From Bacteroidota bacterium (lineage in GTDB: Bacteria > Bacteroidota > Bacteroidia > UKL13-3), in assembly GCA_027488905.1 (NCBI GenBank), contig JAIYAT010000022.1:1-59316 (forward strand): a stretch of DNA of 59,316 bases, given 5' to 3'. How positions within the stretch are numbered: the stretch's first letter is position 1; every line of letters begins with the position of its first letter. The notes beneath the pieces were generated by a model. That model saw nothing but the letters and a program-made list of their open reading frames with translations, did no database searches and was not told where the DNA came from. Both the position numbers and the translations under genes were made by a program. Below are positions 1 to 9,135 of the stretch, one piece after another.

Positions 1-812
1 CCAAATTCACTTGGAATGACAAATACATTTTCTGCCTTTTCCATGATACCATAATCGATAGAGATACTGCGGGTTTGCTCATATATCTTACGAATGGTTT
101 CTGCTTCATTATCTGTGAAATAATCTGGAATTGCTTCATCAAACAAGGTAAATTGTTCTGGCAAATGTTCCTTAAATGCAGTTTTAATAGCAGCAACACT
201 CCAAACAAAAATTCCGGCATTCCATAAAAACTCTCCACTTTCTACAAAGGTTTTGGCAAGTTCTAAGCCTGGTTTTTCTGTAAAGGTTTTCACTTTGTGC
301 ACCTCTGGTTTAATTTCCTCCTCTACAAATTGAATATAGCCATAGCCAGTATCTGGGCGGCTTGGTTTAATCCCTAGCGTGATTAAGGCTTGATTCTCTT
401 GGGCAAATTCCATGGCTAATTCAACTTTATTTAAAAAAGCAGTTTCATCTAAAATCAAGTGGTCGCTAGGAGCAATGATGCAAAGGGCATCTTCATTAAT
501 CTTACTGATTTTACCACAAGCATAAGCCACACAGGCAGCGGTGTTTTTGCCAACTGGCTCTGCCAGTATTTGTTGGTCTCCAATATTCGGAATTTGTTCT
601 TTAACCAACTCAACATAAGCGATATTGGTAACAATATATATGTTTTCTGCCTGAAATTTCTTTAAGAATCTATCATACGTTTGTTGAATGAGGGATTTTC
701 CTGTACCTAAGATATCAATAAATTGTTTGGGGTGATTGCTTCTGCTACTTGGCCAAAATCTACTTCCAACGCCACCTGCCATGATGATAGCGTAATTATT
801 TTTATTATCCAT
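1..812 (-). CDS. manC: Mannose-1-phosphate guanylyltransferase, C-terminal end missing
   Basis: This is the N-terminal 270 residues or so of a nucleotidyltransferase that makes GDP-mannose from mannose-1-phosphate and GTP for polysaccharide synthesis. Near the start (MDNKNNYAII) it carries the family nucleotide-binding signature MAGGVGSRFWPSSR, followed by NHPKQF, and later APSDH, PDTGYGYI, FTEKP and WNAGIFVW. The reading frame runs off the left edge of the window, so the end is not seen. It is divergent from recQ, with 124 nt between the two starts. The family assignment is firm; the sugar specificity is inferred from the motifs only. Confidence 0.93.
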   Translation of the reverse strand, partial: MDNKNNYAIIMAGGVGSRFWPSSRSNHPKQFIDILGTGKSLIQQTYDRFLKKFQAENIYIVTNIAYVELVKEQIPNIGDQQILAEPVGKNTAACVAYACGKISKINEDALCIIAPSDHLILDETAFLNKVELAMEFAQENQALITLGIKPSRPDTGYGYIQFVEEEIKPEVHKVKTFTEKPGLELAKTFVESGEFLWNAGIFVWSVAAIKTAFKEHLPEQFTLFDEAIPDYFTDNEAETIRKIYEQTRSISIDYGIMEKAENVFVIPSEF

Positions 813-936
813 ATTCTAAGTTTAGGTTTTAAGACCCTTTTAACAAGACTGCAAATAAATAAAGATTTTCGCACTTTCTGTTTTAAATAACCATTATTTT
901 ACCTTAACTTAGTGCACTAGTTTGAATATTACAGAA

Positions 937-3156
937 ATGGCGGAAGAGAAACGCACAAAGTCTAAAGCCAAGGAGTCGGCTACAGACCTCAAAGAAGCAC
1001 TAAGAAATTATTTTGGATTTGATAGTTTTAAGGGTGAACAAGAGGATATTATAAAGAATTTACTCGATGGGAATGATACTTTTGTGATCATGCCTACAGG
1101 TGGCGGAAAATCGGTTTGCTACCAATTGCCAGCCCTCATTATGCCAGGTACGGCCATTATTATTTCTCCGTTAATTGCTTTAATGAAGAATCAAGTAGAT
1201 GCCATTCGCTCTCTTTCACATGAGAGTGTTGCCCATTTTTTGAACTCTTCTCTTAATAAAGGCGAAATAACTGCGGTAAAAAAGGATATAAATTTGGGTC
1301 GAACCAAAATGCTTTACATTGCCCCAGAAACCTTAAAAAAGGACGAAACCATAGAGTTCCTGAAACAAATAGACATTTCTTTTGTGGCAGTAGACGAAGC
1401 GCATTGTATATCTGAGTGGGGTCATGATTTTAGACCAGAATACCGTCGCATCAAACAAATGGTGAAGGAAATCAAGGATGTTCCAATGATTGCCTTAACA
1501 GCTACTGCTACGCCAAAGGTTCAAAGTGATATCATTAAGAACCTTCAAATGACAGATGCCGTTCTTTTTAAATCTTCTTTTAACCGGTCTAACCTATATT
1601 ATGAAGTAAAATCTAAAGGTAAAAAAGGCGAGGCCATCAAAGAAATAGTATCCTTTATAAAGTTAAGACCAAACAAAACAGGTATCATCTATTGCCTTAG
1701 TCGCAAACGTGTAGACGAAATAGCTGGCATTTTGCAAGCCAATGGCATCAAAGCCTTGCCTTACCATGCTGGTTTAGACGCCAAAGTGCGTGCCGACCAT
1801 CAAGATAAATTCTTAATGGAAGATGCGGATGTTATAGTTGCTACCATTGCTTTTGGAATGGGAATAGACAAACCAGATGTTCGATTTGTAATTCATTATG
1901 ATATCCCTAAAAGTATCGAAGGCTACTACCAAGAAACTGGTAGAGGTGGTCGCGATGGCCTAGAAGGTGAATGCATATTGTTCTACAACCCAGCCGATAT
2001 CGAAAAATTAGAGAAATTCTTAAAAGATAAGCCTGTTGCGGAAAGAGAAATTGGCGAATTGCTTATTTTTGAAACAGAAGCTTTCGCAGAATCTTCTTCT
2101 TGCCGCAGAAAATTCTTACTTCATTACTTTGGGGAAGAATTTGATGATAAGCATTGTAATAAAATGTGCGACAATTGCCGTCATCCTAAAGAAAAAGTGG
2201 ATGCCAAAGATGCCGCCGTCTCAGCACTTCAATTGGTTAATGAGATGAAAGGCAAATACAACCTCAAACATTGTGTAGATGTTTTGGTTGGAAATAAAAC
2301 ACATGAAGTAACGCTCAGTCGCCATCAAGAACTTGAATTATTTGGAGTTGGTAAAGGTCAAGAAGAAAACTACTGGAAATCAGTTATCAGACAATTGCTC
2401 TTACGCAGCATGCTTACCAAAAACATCGAAAACTACGGACTTCTTTCGATCAACGAAAACGGTGAAAATTTCCTCAAAAAACCAACAAAATTCGAAATGG
2501 CTGTTGACCGGAAGTTTGAGAAGTTTACCGATACAGACGAAGATGACAGCCAGGTAGAAGCAGTATATGATGAAGTGCTTTTTGGTATTTTAAAAGACGT
2601 TTGCAGGAAAGTAGCCAAATCAAAGAATTTACCTCCTTATATTATTTTTCAAGAACCTTCTCTCCAAGAAATGGCGTTTAAATACCCCATTACCATGGAG
2701 GAATTGTCTAAAATTACAGGGGTTAGCGCAGGCAAGGCTATCAAATTTGGAAAAGAGTTTTTAGATGTCATCAAGAAGTATGTAGATGAAAATGGTATTG
2801 AGCGCACAGAAGATGTAACCATTAAATCGGTTGTTAATAAATCTGCTCGTAAAATTGCCATTATTACCAATATTGATAAGCGTGTTTCATTGGAAGACAT
2901 TGCACGTGGGCAGGGTATTAAAAAGGATGAACTACTTACCGAAATTGAAAACATCGTCAACAGCGGTACCAAGTTAAACCTGAACAAATACGTTCATGAG
3001 CTTACAGATGAAGAAATTCTTGAGGAAGTAATGGACTTTTTCCGCAAAACCAACGAAAATGTTATGGAGGCGTCTATGAAAGAATATGGCGAAGAGTTCA
3101 GCAAAGACGACCTGCATCTCATGCATATTCACTTCATTAGCGAAATGGCAAATTAA
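937..3156 (+). CDS. recQ: ATP-dependent DNA helicase RecQ
   Basis: RecQ is a 3'-5' DNA helicase acting in recombination and repair of stalled forks. The ATPase core shows Walker A (MPTGGGKS), the Q-motif region before it, DEAH (VAVDEAHCISEWGHDFRP) and motif VI (QETGRGGRDG). A zinc-binding subdomain follows (CRRKFLLHYFGE ... CNKMCDNC), then a winged-helix RQC region and a C-terminal HRDC-like segment (PPYIIFQEPSLQEMA). The 739-residue length fits Bacteroidota RecQ. An in-frame TTG lies 15 nt upstream at 922, but ATG at 937 (MAEEKRTK) is the likelier start. Confidence 0.96.
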   Translation: MAEEKRTKSKAKESATDLKEALRNYFGFDSFKGEQEDIIKNLLDGNDTFVIMPTGGGKSVCYQLPALIMPGTAIIISPLIALMKNQVDAIRSLSHESVAHFLNSSLNKGEITAVKKDINLGRTKMLYIAPETLKKDETIEFLKQIDISFVAVDEAHCISEWGHDFRPEYRRIKQMVKEIKDVPMIALTATATPKVQSDIIKNLQMTDAVLFKSSFNRSNLYYEVKSKGKKGEAIKEIVSFIKLRPNKTGIIYCLSRKRVDEIAGILQANGIKALPYHAGLDAKVRADHQDKFLMEDADVIVATIAFGMGIDKPDVRFVIHYDIPKSIEGYYQETGRGGRDGLEGECILFYNPADIEKLEKFLKDKPVAEREIGELLIFETEAFAESSSCRRKFLLHYFGEEFDDKHCNKMCDNCRHPKEKVDAKDAAVSALQLVNEMKGKYNLKHCVDVLVGNKTHEVTLSRHQELELFGVGKGQEENYWKSVIRQLLLRSMLTKNIENYGLLSINENGENFLKKPTKFEMAVDRKFEKFTDTDEDDSQVEAVYDEVLFGILKDVCRKVAKSKNLPPYIIFQEPSLQEMAFKYPITMEELSKITGVSAGKAIKFGKEFLDVIKKYVDENGIERTEDVTIKSVVNKSARKIAIITNIDKRVSLEDIARGQGIKKDELLTEIENIVNSGTKLNLNKYVHELTDEEILEEVMDFFRKTNENVMEASMKEYGEEFSKDDLHLMHIHFISEMAN

Positions 3157-3160
3157 TTTT

Positions 3161-3190
3161 CTTGCAATTCAACTCACTTTGATACATTTG
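3161..3190 (+). promoter_or_regulatory. Bacteroidota-type promoter for kup
   Basis: TTG at 3162-3164 and TACATTTG at 3183-3190 are 18 nt apart. This matches the Bacteroidota primary sigma pattern (TTTG at -33, TAnnTTTG at -7). It would give a very short leader before the GTG start of kup at 3207. It is a sequence match only. Confidence 0.55.
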
Positions 3191-3206
3191 TACAAATATT
3201 TTTAAA

Positions 3207-5201
3207 GTGAGCAGTCATCATTCAAAAGGGCAAGCCGTTTCTATGGCCGGCCTGTTAGTAGCCTTAGGAATTATTTATGGAGACATTGGTACCTCTCCTT
3301 TGTATGTTTTTAAAGCAATTGTGGCTGGGAGAGAAATCTCCGAACTACTAATTTTAGGCGGATTATCGTGTATTTTTTGGACAATCACCCTTCAAACTAC
3401 AGTTAAATATATCAGCATTGCTTTAAATGCAGACAACAATGGTGAAGGGGGGATTTTTGCCTTGTTTGCTTTGGTTCGAAAAAGAAAACCCTACCTAATT
3501 ATTCCAGCTATTATTGGCGGCTGCGCCTTACTAGCCGATGGTATGATTACGCCACCTATTTCGGTATCCTCCGCCATAGAAGGTTTAAACATTCGTTATC
3601 CTGGCATTCCTACTTTGCCTATTGTTTTGGCTATCATCACGCTTATTTTCTTGGTTCAACGCATGGGCACCAGCATTGTAGGTAGAATGTTTGGCCCAGT
3701 AATGTTGGTGTGGTTTGCCATGTTAGCCATCGTAGGTTTTGCAGGTTTGATCCAAAATCCTTGGATTCTTAAAGCTTTAAACCCAGTTTGGGCTATAGAA
3801 TTGCTTACCATGTATCCGGATGGATTTTGGTTATTGGGTGCTGTATTTCTTTGCACAACTGGTGCAGAAGCCTTGTACTCAGACATGGGGCATTGCGGTA
3901 AAAGCAATATCCGTGTGACTTGGATATTTGTTAAAGCATCTTTGTTGTTAAACTATTTTGGTCAAGGTGCTTGGTTATTAAACCATACTGGCAAAAGCCT
4001 AGAAGAGGTCAATCCTTTTTATGCAATTTTACCTGAGTGGTTTGTATTGCCAGGCGTAATCATTGCAACCTTAGCTACTATTATTGCCAGTCAGGCCATG
4101 ATAAGTGGTTCATTTACCCTTATAGCAGAGGCATTGCGCTTAAATGTTTGGCCAAAGGTTACCATTAAGTATCCTTCAAACCTTAAAGGGCAAATTTATG
4201 TGCCTAGTTTAAATTGGATTTTGTGGTTGGGCTGTATGGTTATCGTGATATACTTTAAAGAGTCCTCTGCAATGGAGGCTGCTTACGGTCTATCCATAGT
4301 TATTGCCATGTGTATGACTACAGTATTATTAGTGAATTTGCTCAACCGTAGAAGAACACCTAAATACCTTATTGGCCTATTATTATTGGTTTATATTCCT
4401 GTGGAAGGCTCCTTCTTAATTGCAAACGTCGAAAAGATTCCAGCAGGCGGTTGGGTTACTTTATTAGTTAGCTCTGTTTTTATTTTTATCATGTGGGTTT
4501 GGTACCGTGGGCGTAAAATTAAAAATCGTCTAACAGAATTTACCAACCTTAAAGAGTACTTGCCATTGTTGCACCAATTGAGCAGTGATGAATCTATTTC
4601 CAAATATTCTACCCATTTGGTATACCTAACCAGTGCCGACCATTTATATGAAATAGAGTCAAAAATAATGTACTCTATACTTCAAAAACGTCCCAAAAGA
4701 GCGGATGTGTATTGGTTTGTACATATTCATGTAGATGACCAACCTTTTACCATGGAATACAAGGTAGACCACATTACCCCAAATGACGTTATTAGAATAG
4801 AGTTTAGGCTTGGGTTCAGGATAGAACAAAAAATTAATTTCTACTTCCGCAAAGTGGTAGAGGAATTGGTAAAGAACAAAGAGATAGATGTTACTTCAAG
4901 ATATGCCTCTTTGCGCGACCAAAAGATAACAGGCGATTTCCGCTTTGTAGTGTTAAAGCGCCATTTGTCTAACGACAATGATTTTGAAGGTATGGAACGT
5001 TTTATCATGCAATCTTACTTTACCTTAGACCATTTAAGTTTAAGCGAAGAGAAGGCCTTTGGCTTAGATACCTCTTCTGTAACGGTAGAGAAAGTACCTT
5101 TGGTGGTTTCACCTATGCGCGATTTTAAGCTAAAGCGTGTGTTTGGGGATTCACATGCCTATATCAATAGAAAAGAAGCAGAAGAAGCTGAACTTAACTA
5201 G
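3207..5201 (+). CDS. kup: KUP-family potassium uptake transporter
   Basis: This is an inner-membrane K+ importer of the KUP/HAK/KT family. The diagnostic first membrane helix is present (LGIIYGDIGTSPLYVFKA), as are LNADNNGEGGIFALFAL and GAVFLCTTGAEALYSDMGH. About 12 hydrophobic segments lie in the first 435 residues, followed by a soluble C-terminal domain of about 230 residues. The 664-residue length is normal for the family. The start is GTG at 3207, supported by the promoter just upstream; ATG at 3243 (MAGLLVALG) is an alternative 12 residues in. It stands alone after recQ (50 nt gap). The AT-rich island starts right after it. Confidence 0.95.
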   Translation: MSSHHSKGQAVSMAGLLVALGIIYGDIGTSPLYVFKAIVAGREISELLILGGLSCIFWTITLQTTVKYISIALNADNNGEGGIFALFALVRKRKPYLIIPAIIGGCALLADGMITPPISVSSAIEGLNIRYPGIPTLPIVLAIITLIFLVQRMGTSIVGRMFGPVMLVWFAMLAIVGFAGLIQNPWILKALNPVWAIELLTMYPDGFWLLGAVFLCTTGAEALYSDMGHCGKSNIRVTWIFVKASLLLNYFGQGAWLLNHTGKSLEEVNPFYAILPEWFVLPGVIIATLATIIASQAMISGSFTLIAEALRLNVWPKVTIKYPSNLKGQIYVPSLNWILWLGCMVIVIYFKESSAMEAAYGLSIVIAMCMTTVLLVNLLNRRRTPKYLIGLLLLVYIPVEGSFLIANVEKIPAGGWVTLLVSSVFIFIMWVWYRGRKIKNRLTEFTNLKEYLPLLHQLSSDESISKYSTHLVYLTSADHLYEIESKIMYSILQKRPKRADVYWFVHIHVDDQPFTMEYKVDHITPNDVIRIEFRLGFRIEQKINFYFRKVVEELVKNKEIDVTSRYASLRDQKITGDFRFVVLKRHLSNDNDFEGMERFIMQSYFTLDHLSLSEEKAFGLDTSSVTVEKVPLVVSPMRDFKLKRVFGDSHAYINRKEAEEAELN

Positions 5202-5383
5202 TAGGAATTTTTCCTAATTTCAAGTTACATATTTTTAGGTTATTTTAATTTGGGTTGAACCCAAGTTTGAAGTGTGCGCGCTAAAGCGCAGGCGTAAAAA
5301 TCATAAACAGCTATAAAGCTGTGCATTGCAATTTATAAAGCACTTATTTATCACTCAAAATTATTTAATTATTAATTATATCA

Positions 5384-5405
5384 ATATACCCATAAGTGGG
5401 TATAT
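5384..5405. promoter_or_regulatory. Palindrome ATACCCA-TAAG-TGGGTAT, candidate operator
   Basis: The arms are perfect (9 bp each, 4-nt TAAG spacer). The same 18-nt core recurs at 45084-45101. The half site TACCCAT fits the NarL-type heptamer TACYYMT, so a LuxR/NarL-class response regulator is one possible binder. That is inference. Confidence 0.4.
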
Positions 5406-5541
5406 CCTTTACCTTTTTTTTACATTCATTTGACCTACCCATTTAACAACAAAATTTATTTAAAGAAAGTAAAATTTTGTTGGACGTTAAAAAGCTAACT
5501 TAGGTAATAAGTTTTTTAATGCAAATGGCAGTAAGATAAAA

Positions 5542-5577
5542 AAAGGAGTAAAGCCGAAAATCCTGTAAAGAGTAGGT
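5542..5577 (+). repeat. 36-nt leader element, copy 1
   Basis: The sequence AAAGGAGTAAAGCCGAAAAT continues as CCTGTAAAGAGTAGGT. It ends 20 nt before the ATG of the gene at 5598. It differs by one base from 29938-29973, and 23 nt of it are matched with one change at 11914-11936. GTAAAG occurs twice within it, 17 nt apart, as does GAGTA. AGGA and TCCT could form a small hairpin. Confidence 0.75.
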
Positions 5578-5597
5578 GAGAAATTTATTTTAAATTT

Positions 5598-7178
5598 ATG
5601 AAAACCAAATTGTTAATCATTGTTTTTTTGTTGTATTGTTTACCTGCATTTACACAACAATCTACGCTAGAGCAGAGGCTAAAGGCTAGCAAAGTTGAAA
5701 ATTATATTTTAATTAAGTATATGTATACCACAAACAAATTACAATACGAGATTGACCCTAAATGCCCAAATTTAAGCAAACAACATGTTTTAGATGATGA
5801 ACCTGAAGAGTTGATAGCAAAAAATAAAAAGTTGAAAATTACATTGGCATTTATTAATCCTATTGCCTATAACATTAGCTATAAAATAAAAAATACGGAA
5901 GATGATATTTATAAAAATATCAAATCATATACAAATAATATCTCCCAGTTTTTGAAGATTACCTTAAATAACAAGGAGCAAACAGCTGATGAAATTTCAC
6001 AGTATCTATTAAAAAAATTAGATATAGACCCAAACTCTGAAAATAGTTTAGTAGTAAATAATAATGCTAAAATAAAAAATATTAAGCTGGCTAAAAGCTA
6101 TTTAGAATTAGATAATTGGTTGGTAATTTCATCAATGTATGATGAAAAAGACAAAATGGTCAATGTCCTAGGGAATGATTTTAATAAACTTATTTTAGAA
6201 ATCAATGATTTGTTGTACTCCGATACTACTGGCAGAAAGGATAATAACCTATATTCTGAGGTTATCAATAAAGATTACAACAATTTAAAATCTATTATTG
6301 ACTATAAAAAGTTTGTTATTTCATTTAATCAATTTAACGACCACCTAAAATTAGCTATAGATGCTAATAATTTGATTGTAGGAAAATTAAATAATTTTAA
6401 AAAGACATATTTTAATAAAGGAGATGATATTGCCAAAAAATCATTGCCTTCGCAGGCATATTATTATTATACTTTAAACGTAATTGAGCAATTTAACAAA
6501 AGCATACTTGAGGATTTAGATAATCAGGTAGTTTTATACAATGGGTATTTAAATTTATTAAAAGAACTTAACAAGCTAGATAACTATTATGATAAGGAAA
6601 GAGATGCTTTTTGTTTGGAAGATATTGCTATAAAGCAAGGTGTTACAACCAAATTTACTTTAATTGTTGAACCCAACAAGGATGAAAAAGTGAGTCCAGC
6701 AACATGTACTTTTTCTATTAACAATTACTCATTTTGGCTACCTGAATTGTCGCTTGGTGCCAATTTTACAAGGTTTAGCACCAATTCATATGGTGTTTCT
6801 CCAGATAGCACAGGAAGTTTTGTTGTGACCAGTAATGCAAACCTAATTTCAAATGTGGGTTATATGGGTATGTTTAATTTCTTGCCTTCCACTGCTGTTA
6901 GTAATTTATATCCAATGATCCAGGTAGGTGGGGGCTTTAGTGCGCCCAACAATAAAATTATTCCTGTAGTAGGTATAGGTGGAGGTTTACGATTATTTTA
7001 TCCATTGGACATGTCTTTATCTGTTGGATATGTTTGGCATTGGGACCAAACCTTAAATTCATATAATTTAGGTGAGAAAGTTAAAAGTAGTGATTTACTA
7101 ACCAATGATTTAACCTATACTTTCAATCCAAATGGTTCTTTATATTTGGGTATTCATTTTAATTTAGGTAAAAAATAA
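5598..7178 (+). CDS. Secreted protein with C-terminal outer-membrane beta-strand region, unknown
   Basis: I do not recognise a named family. Residues 1-19 form a signal peptide (MKTKLLIIVFLLYCLPAFTQ). Residues 20 to about 370 are Lys/Asn/Asp-rich and mostly helical. The last 150 residues alternate polar and aromatic residues with glycines (LSLGANFTRF, VGYMGMFNF, VGIGGGLRLFYP, LYLGIHFNLGKK), as in Bacteroidota outer-membrane beta-barrels. It is likely an envelope protein. It is the first island gene, 20 nt behind the 36-nt element, and is followed within a few bases by a broken lipoprotein gene. Confidence 0.8.
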   Translation: MKTKLLIIVFLLYCLPAFTQQSTLEQRLKASKVENYILIKYMYTTNKLQYEIDPKCPNLSKQHVLDDEPEELIAKNKKLKITLAFINPIAYNISYKIKNTEDDIYKNIKSYTNNISQFLKITLNNKEQTADEISQYLLKKLDIDPNSENSLVVNNNAKIKNIKLAKSYLELDNWLVISSMYDEKDKMVNVLGNDFNKLILEINDLLYSDTTGRKDNNLYSEVINKDYNNLKSIIDYKKFVISFNQFNDHLKLAIDANNLIVGKLNNFKKTYFNKGDDIAKKSLPSQAYYYYTLNVIEQFNKSILEDLDNQVVLYNGYLNLLKELNKLDNYYDKERDAFCLEDIAIKQGVTTKFTLIVEPNKDEKVSPATCTFSINNYSFWLPELSLGANFTRFSTNSYGVSPDSTGSFVVTSNANLISNVGYMGMFNFLPSTAVSNLYPMIQVGGGFSAPNNKIIPVVGIGGGLRLFYPLDMSLSVGYVWHWDQTLNSYNLGEKVKSSDLLTNDLTYTFNPNGSLYLGIHFNLGKK

Positions 7179-7182
7179 CATT

Positions 7183-7537
7183 ATTAGAATAGTAATAATT
7201 TTTTCTTTAATGCTTACTTGTTTATTTGGAGCATGTAATGGTTCAAAAGCAATTTTGGTTGATTTAAAAGTCTCTAAGAATATTGTTGTTTCTGCAAAGA
7301 AGGTAAAAATCAAAAATGGCATAGAATTTCGTGATAAGGATGCAACACTTACCCTCTATTGAAAAAAAGATTAAAAATTCTGCTTCTTGTAAGCCTATTC
7401 TTTTTAAAGGTCATAAAGGTGAAAACAAAAATCAATTAAGCATAAGGTATTCCAAAAAATTCAATTTGAATTTCACCACTGATACGAATAGCAGTATTTT
7501 AATTGATATAGTTAACTTTGATAAATTTTGTAAATAA
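7183..7537 (+). pseudogene. Small lipoprotein gene, apparently frameshifted
   Basis: Just after the preceding stop, a frame reads IRIVIIFSLMLTCLFGAC, a lipoprotein signal with lipobox LFGAC. It continues about 40 residues and stops at TGA 7360-7362. The first ATG in that frame is at 7210, and a start at 7183 would be ATT. A second frame then continues with similar Lys/Asn-rich composition (IEKKIKNSASCKP ... NFDKFCK) to 7537. An indel near 7355 would join them into one lipoprotein of about 115 residues. Sequencing error, real decay or two small ORFs remain possible. Confidence 0.4.
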
Positions 7538-7549
7538 ATCTTTGAAATC

Positions 7550-7702
7550 ATGATAAACTCACCAATTTTAGATATCATCATCTCCTTAATAGGTGACTTC
7601 GGCAAGGTTTCATATGGTGCATTTAGCATTATTAGAAAATTTCAAATAGTTGAAAGTAAAAATTTGAAAAATTATATAAAATGGATGCAAAAGACTTTAT
7701 AA
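7550..7702 (+). CDS. Possible 50-residue ORF overlapping the hydrolase gene
   Basis: ATG at 7550 opens a 50-codon frame (MINSPILDIIISLIGDFGKV...) with an amphipathic or hydrophobic N-terminus. It overlaps the start of the alpha/beta hydrolase gene by 22 nt, an arrangement seen in coupled small effector or adaptor genes. There is no homology evidence, and it could be chance. Confidence 0.3.
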   Translation: MINSPILDIIISLIGDFGKVSYGAFSIIRKFQIVESKNLKNYIKWMQKTL

Positions 7703-9126
7703 TAAATGCCGGTCCGAATGGAACATTCCGACCTTCTGGTTCTTACCAAACCATGCCTGAACATATTGATGCAATATTTCAGCGTTATGAAACTGATAAG
7801 GTAAAAAAAATATCAATCTACTTTCATGGTGGTTTGGTTAATGAAAAAAATGGAATGGAAACTGCTTTTAAAATGGGCAAACACATTTTGGATGCAGGAC
7901 AAACACCACTCTGTTTTGTTTGGGAAACGGGTCTAACGGAAACAGTTTCATCTAACCTTACAAAGATTTCAGACACAAAACTATTTAATAAATTGATTAA
8001 AGTTTTGGTTAAGAAATTGTCTGAAAAGCTGGGGTTTGATTTAACGGAAGGTAAAGGAGCAGGTCAACTTTTAACTGATGAACAAATTGACAAAGAGTTA
8101 TTTAAACCTATTCCTTTTGAATCATACAATCTAGAAAAATTAATAGTTACAGGCAAAGGTGCGGAAGCAATTGCAATGTTGCCAAAAAATGAAGCTGATT
8201 TAATTCTTTCTTTAGAAGCAGACTTTACATATTTAATTCAAGCAGACCTTGATTTTACAAATACAATTGCAAAAACTAAGTTGACTGTTGACACAGGTCA
8301 ACAAGGACAAGCAAAAGGCATTATTAGTACTGCAATGTTCATCAAACATGTTGCTATAATTGCATTTAGAGTTATTAAAAGATTTATCAATAAGAGAGAC
8401 CATGATTTTTACCCCACTACGATAGAAGAAATTTTACGTGAACTTTATGTTGCAGAACTTGGGGCTTGGGTTTGGAACAATATGAAGGTTAAATCAAATG
8501 ATATGTGGAAAGACAATCAAAAGCTTTCAGGTTTGAATCGTTTTGTAGGCAGATACTTGCTTGATAAGTTAATTGATTACATTAAGAAAAATAATGATGC
8601 TGAAGTTAACCTTATTGGACATAGTGCTGGCTCAATTGCAATTTGTAATTTACTAAATACAACATCAAATATTTATCCTCAATTAGTTTACAACAAAATT
8701 GCTTTTTTGGCTCCTGCTTGCAGAATCGATTTATTCAATAAGGAAGTGGTTATGAATAAAAACAGGTTTAAACATTTTAGAATGTTTACTATGAACGACC
8801 AGTTTGAAATACAAGATAGACTTGTCCCTTATTTCTACACTCATTCATTATTGTATTTGATTTCAGGAATTCTTGAAGATGAAGGAAAAGATTTTGATGC
8901 TTATATTTTAGGATTACAAAGACATATCATTGGCAATTATCCTTATGATTCTGCGCAGGAATTGATTAATACAAATCAATTTCTTTTTGAAGCAGAAACA
9001 AATAGAATTGCATTTTCGCAAACCGATGTAAGTGCAACAGATGGAATGAAAACCAAATCAGTTACTCACGGTGGGTTTGATGATGACAATGAAACAATTG
9101 AAAGCATAAAATATTTTTTAAAATAA
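7681..9126 (+). CDS. Alpha/beta hydrolase (lipase/esterase-like)
   Basis: This is a soluble 481-residue hydrolase. An early HGG oxyanion-type motif (YFHGGLVNE, about residues 47-55) is followed by the nucleophile elbow GHSAG with Ser315. His463 in VTHGGFDDD near the C-terminus is the likely catalytic histidine. Residues 90-240 are a helical insertion that could be a lid. There is no signal peptide, so it is probably cytoplasmic. It is the first gene of an operon, only 9 nt from the caspase gene, so it may be an effector activated with or by the peptidase. The substrate is unknown. Confidence 0.8.
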   Translation: MDAKDFIINAGPNGTFRPSGSYQTMPEHIDAIFQRYETDKVKKISIYFHGGLVNEKNGMETAFKMGKHILDAGQTPLCFVWETGLTETVSSNLTKISDTKLFNKLIKVLVKKLSEKLGFDLTEGKGAGQLLTDEQIDKELFKPIPFESYNLEKLIVTGKGAEAIAMLPKNEADLILSLEADFTYLIQADLDFTNTIAKTKLTVDTGQQGQAKGIISTAMFIKHVAIIAFRVIKRFINKRDHDFYPTTIEEILRELYVAELGAWVWNNMKVKSNDMWKDNQKLSGLNRFVGRYLLDKLIDYIKKNNDAEVNLIGHSAGSIAICNLLNTTSNIYPQLVYNKIAFLAPACRIDLFNKEVVMNKNRFKHFRMFTMNDQFEIQDRLVPYFYTHSLLYLISGILEDEGKDFDAYILGLQRHIIGNYPYDSAQELINTNQFLFEAETNRIAFSQTDVSATDGMKTKSVTHGGFDDDNETIESIKYFLK

Positions 9127-9135
9127 GCAAATAAA

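Larger units (their letters stand above)
5202..5597. other. Island left-edge intergenic region
   Basis: No gene is seen here. The stretch has a short hairpin right after kup (TAGGAA/TTCCTA, about 5202-5216), two more small inverted repeats (GCGC...GCGC near 5275 and ACAGC...GCTGT near 5308), a perfect 9-bp-arm palindrome at 5384-5405, and the 36-nt element at 5542-5577. It marks the change from backbone to the more AT-rich island. Confidence 0.6.

Noticed and set aside
922-936. TTG start for recQ
   Set aside because: ATG at 937 is close, in frame and more usual, and the added residues have no counterpart in the family.
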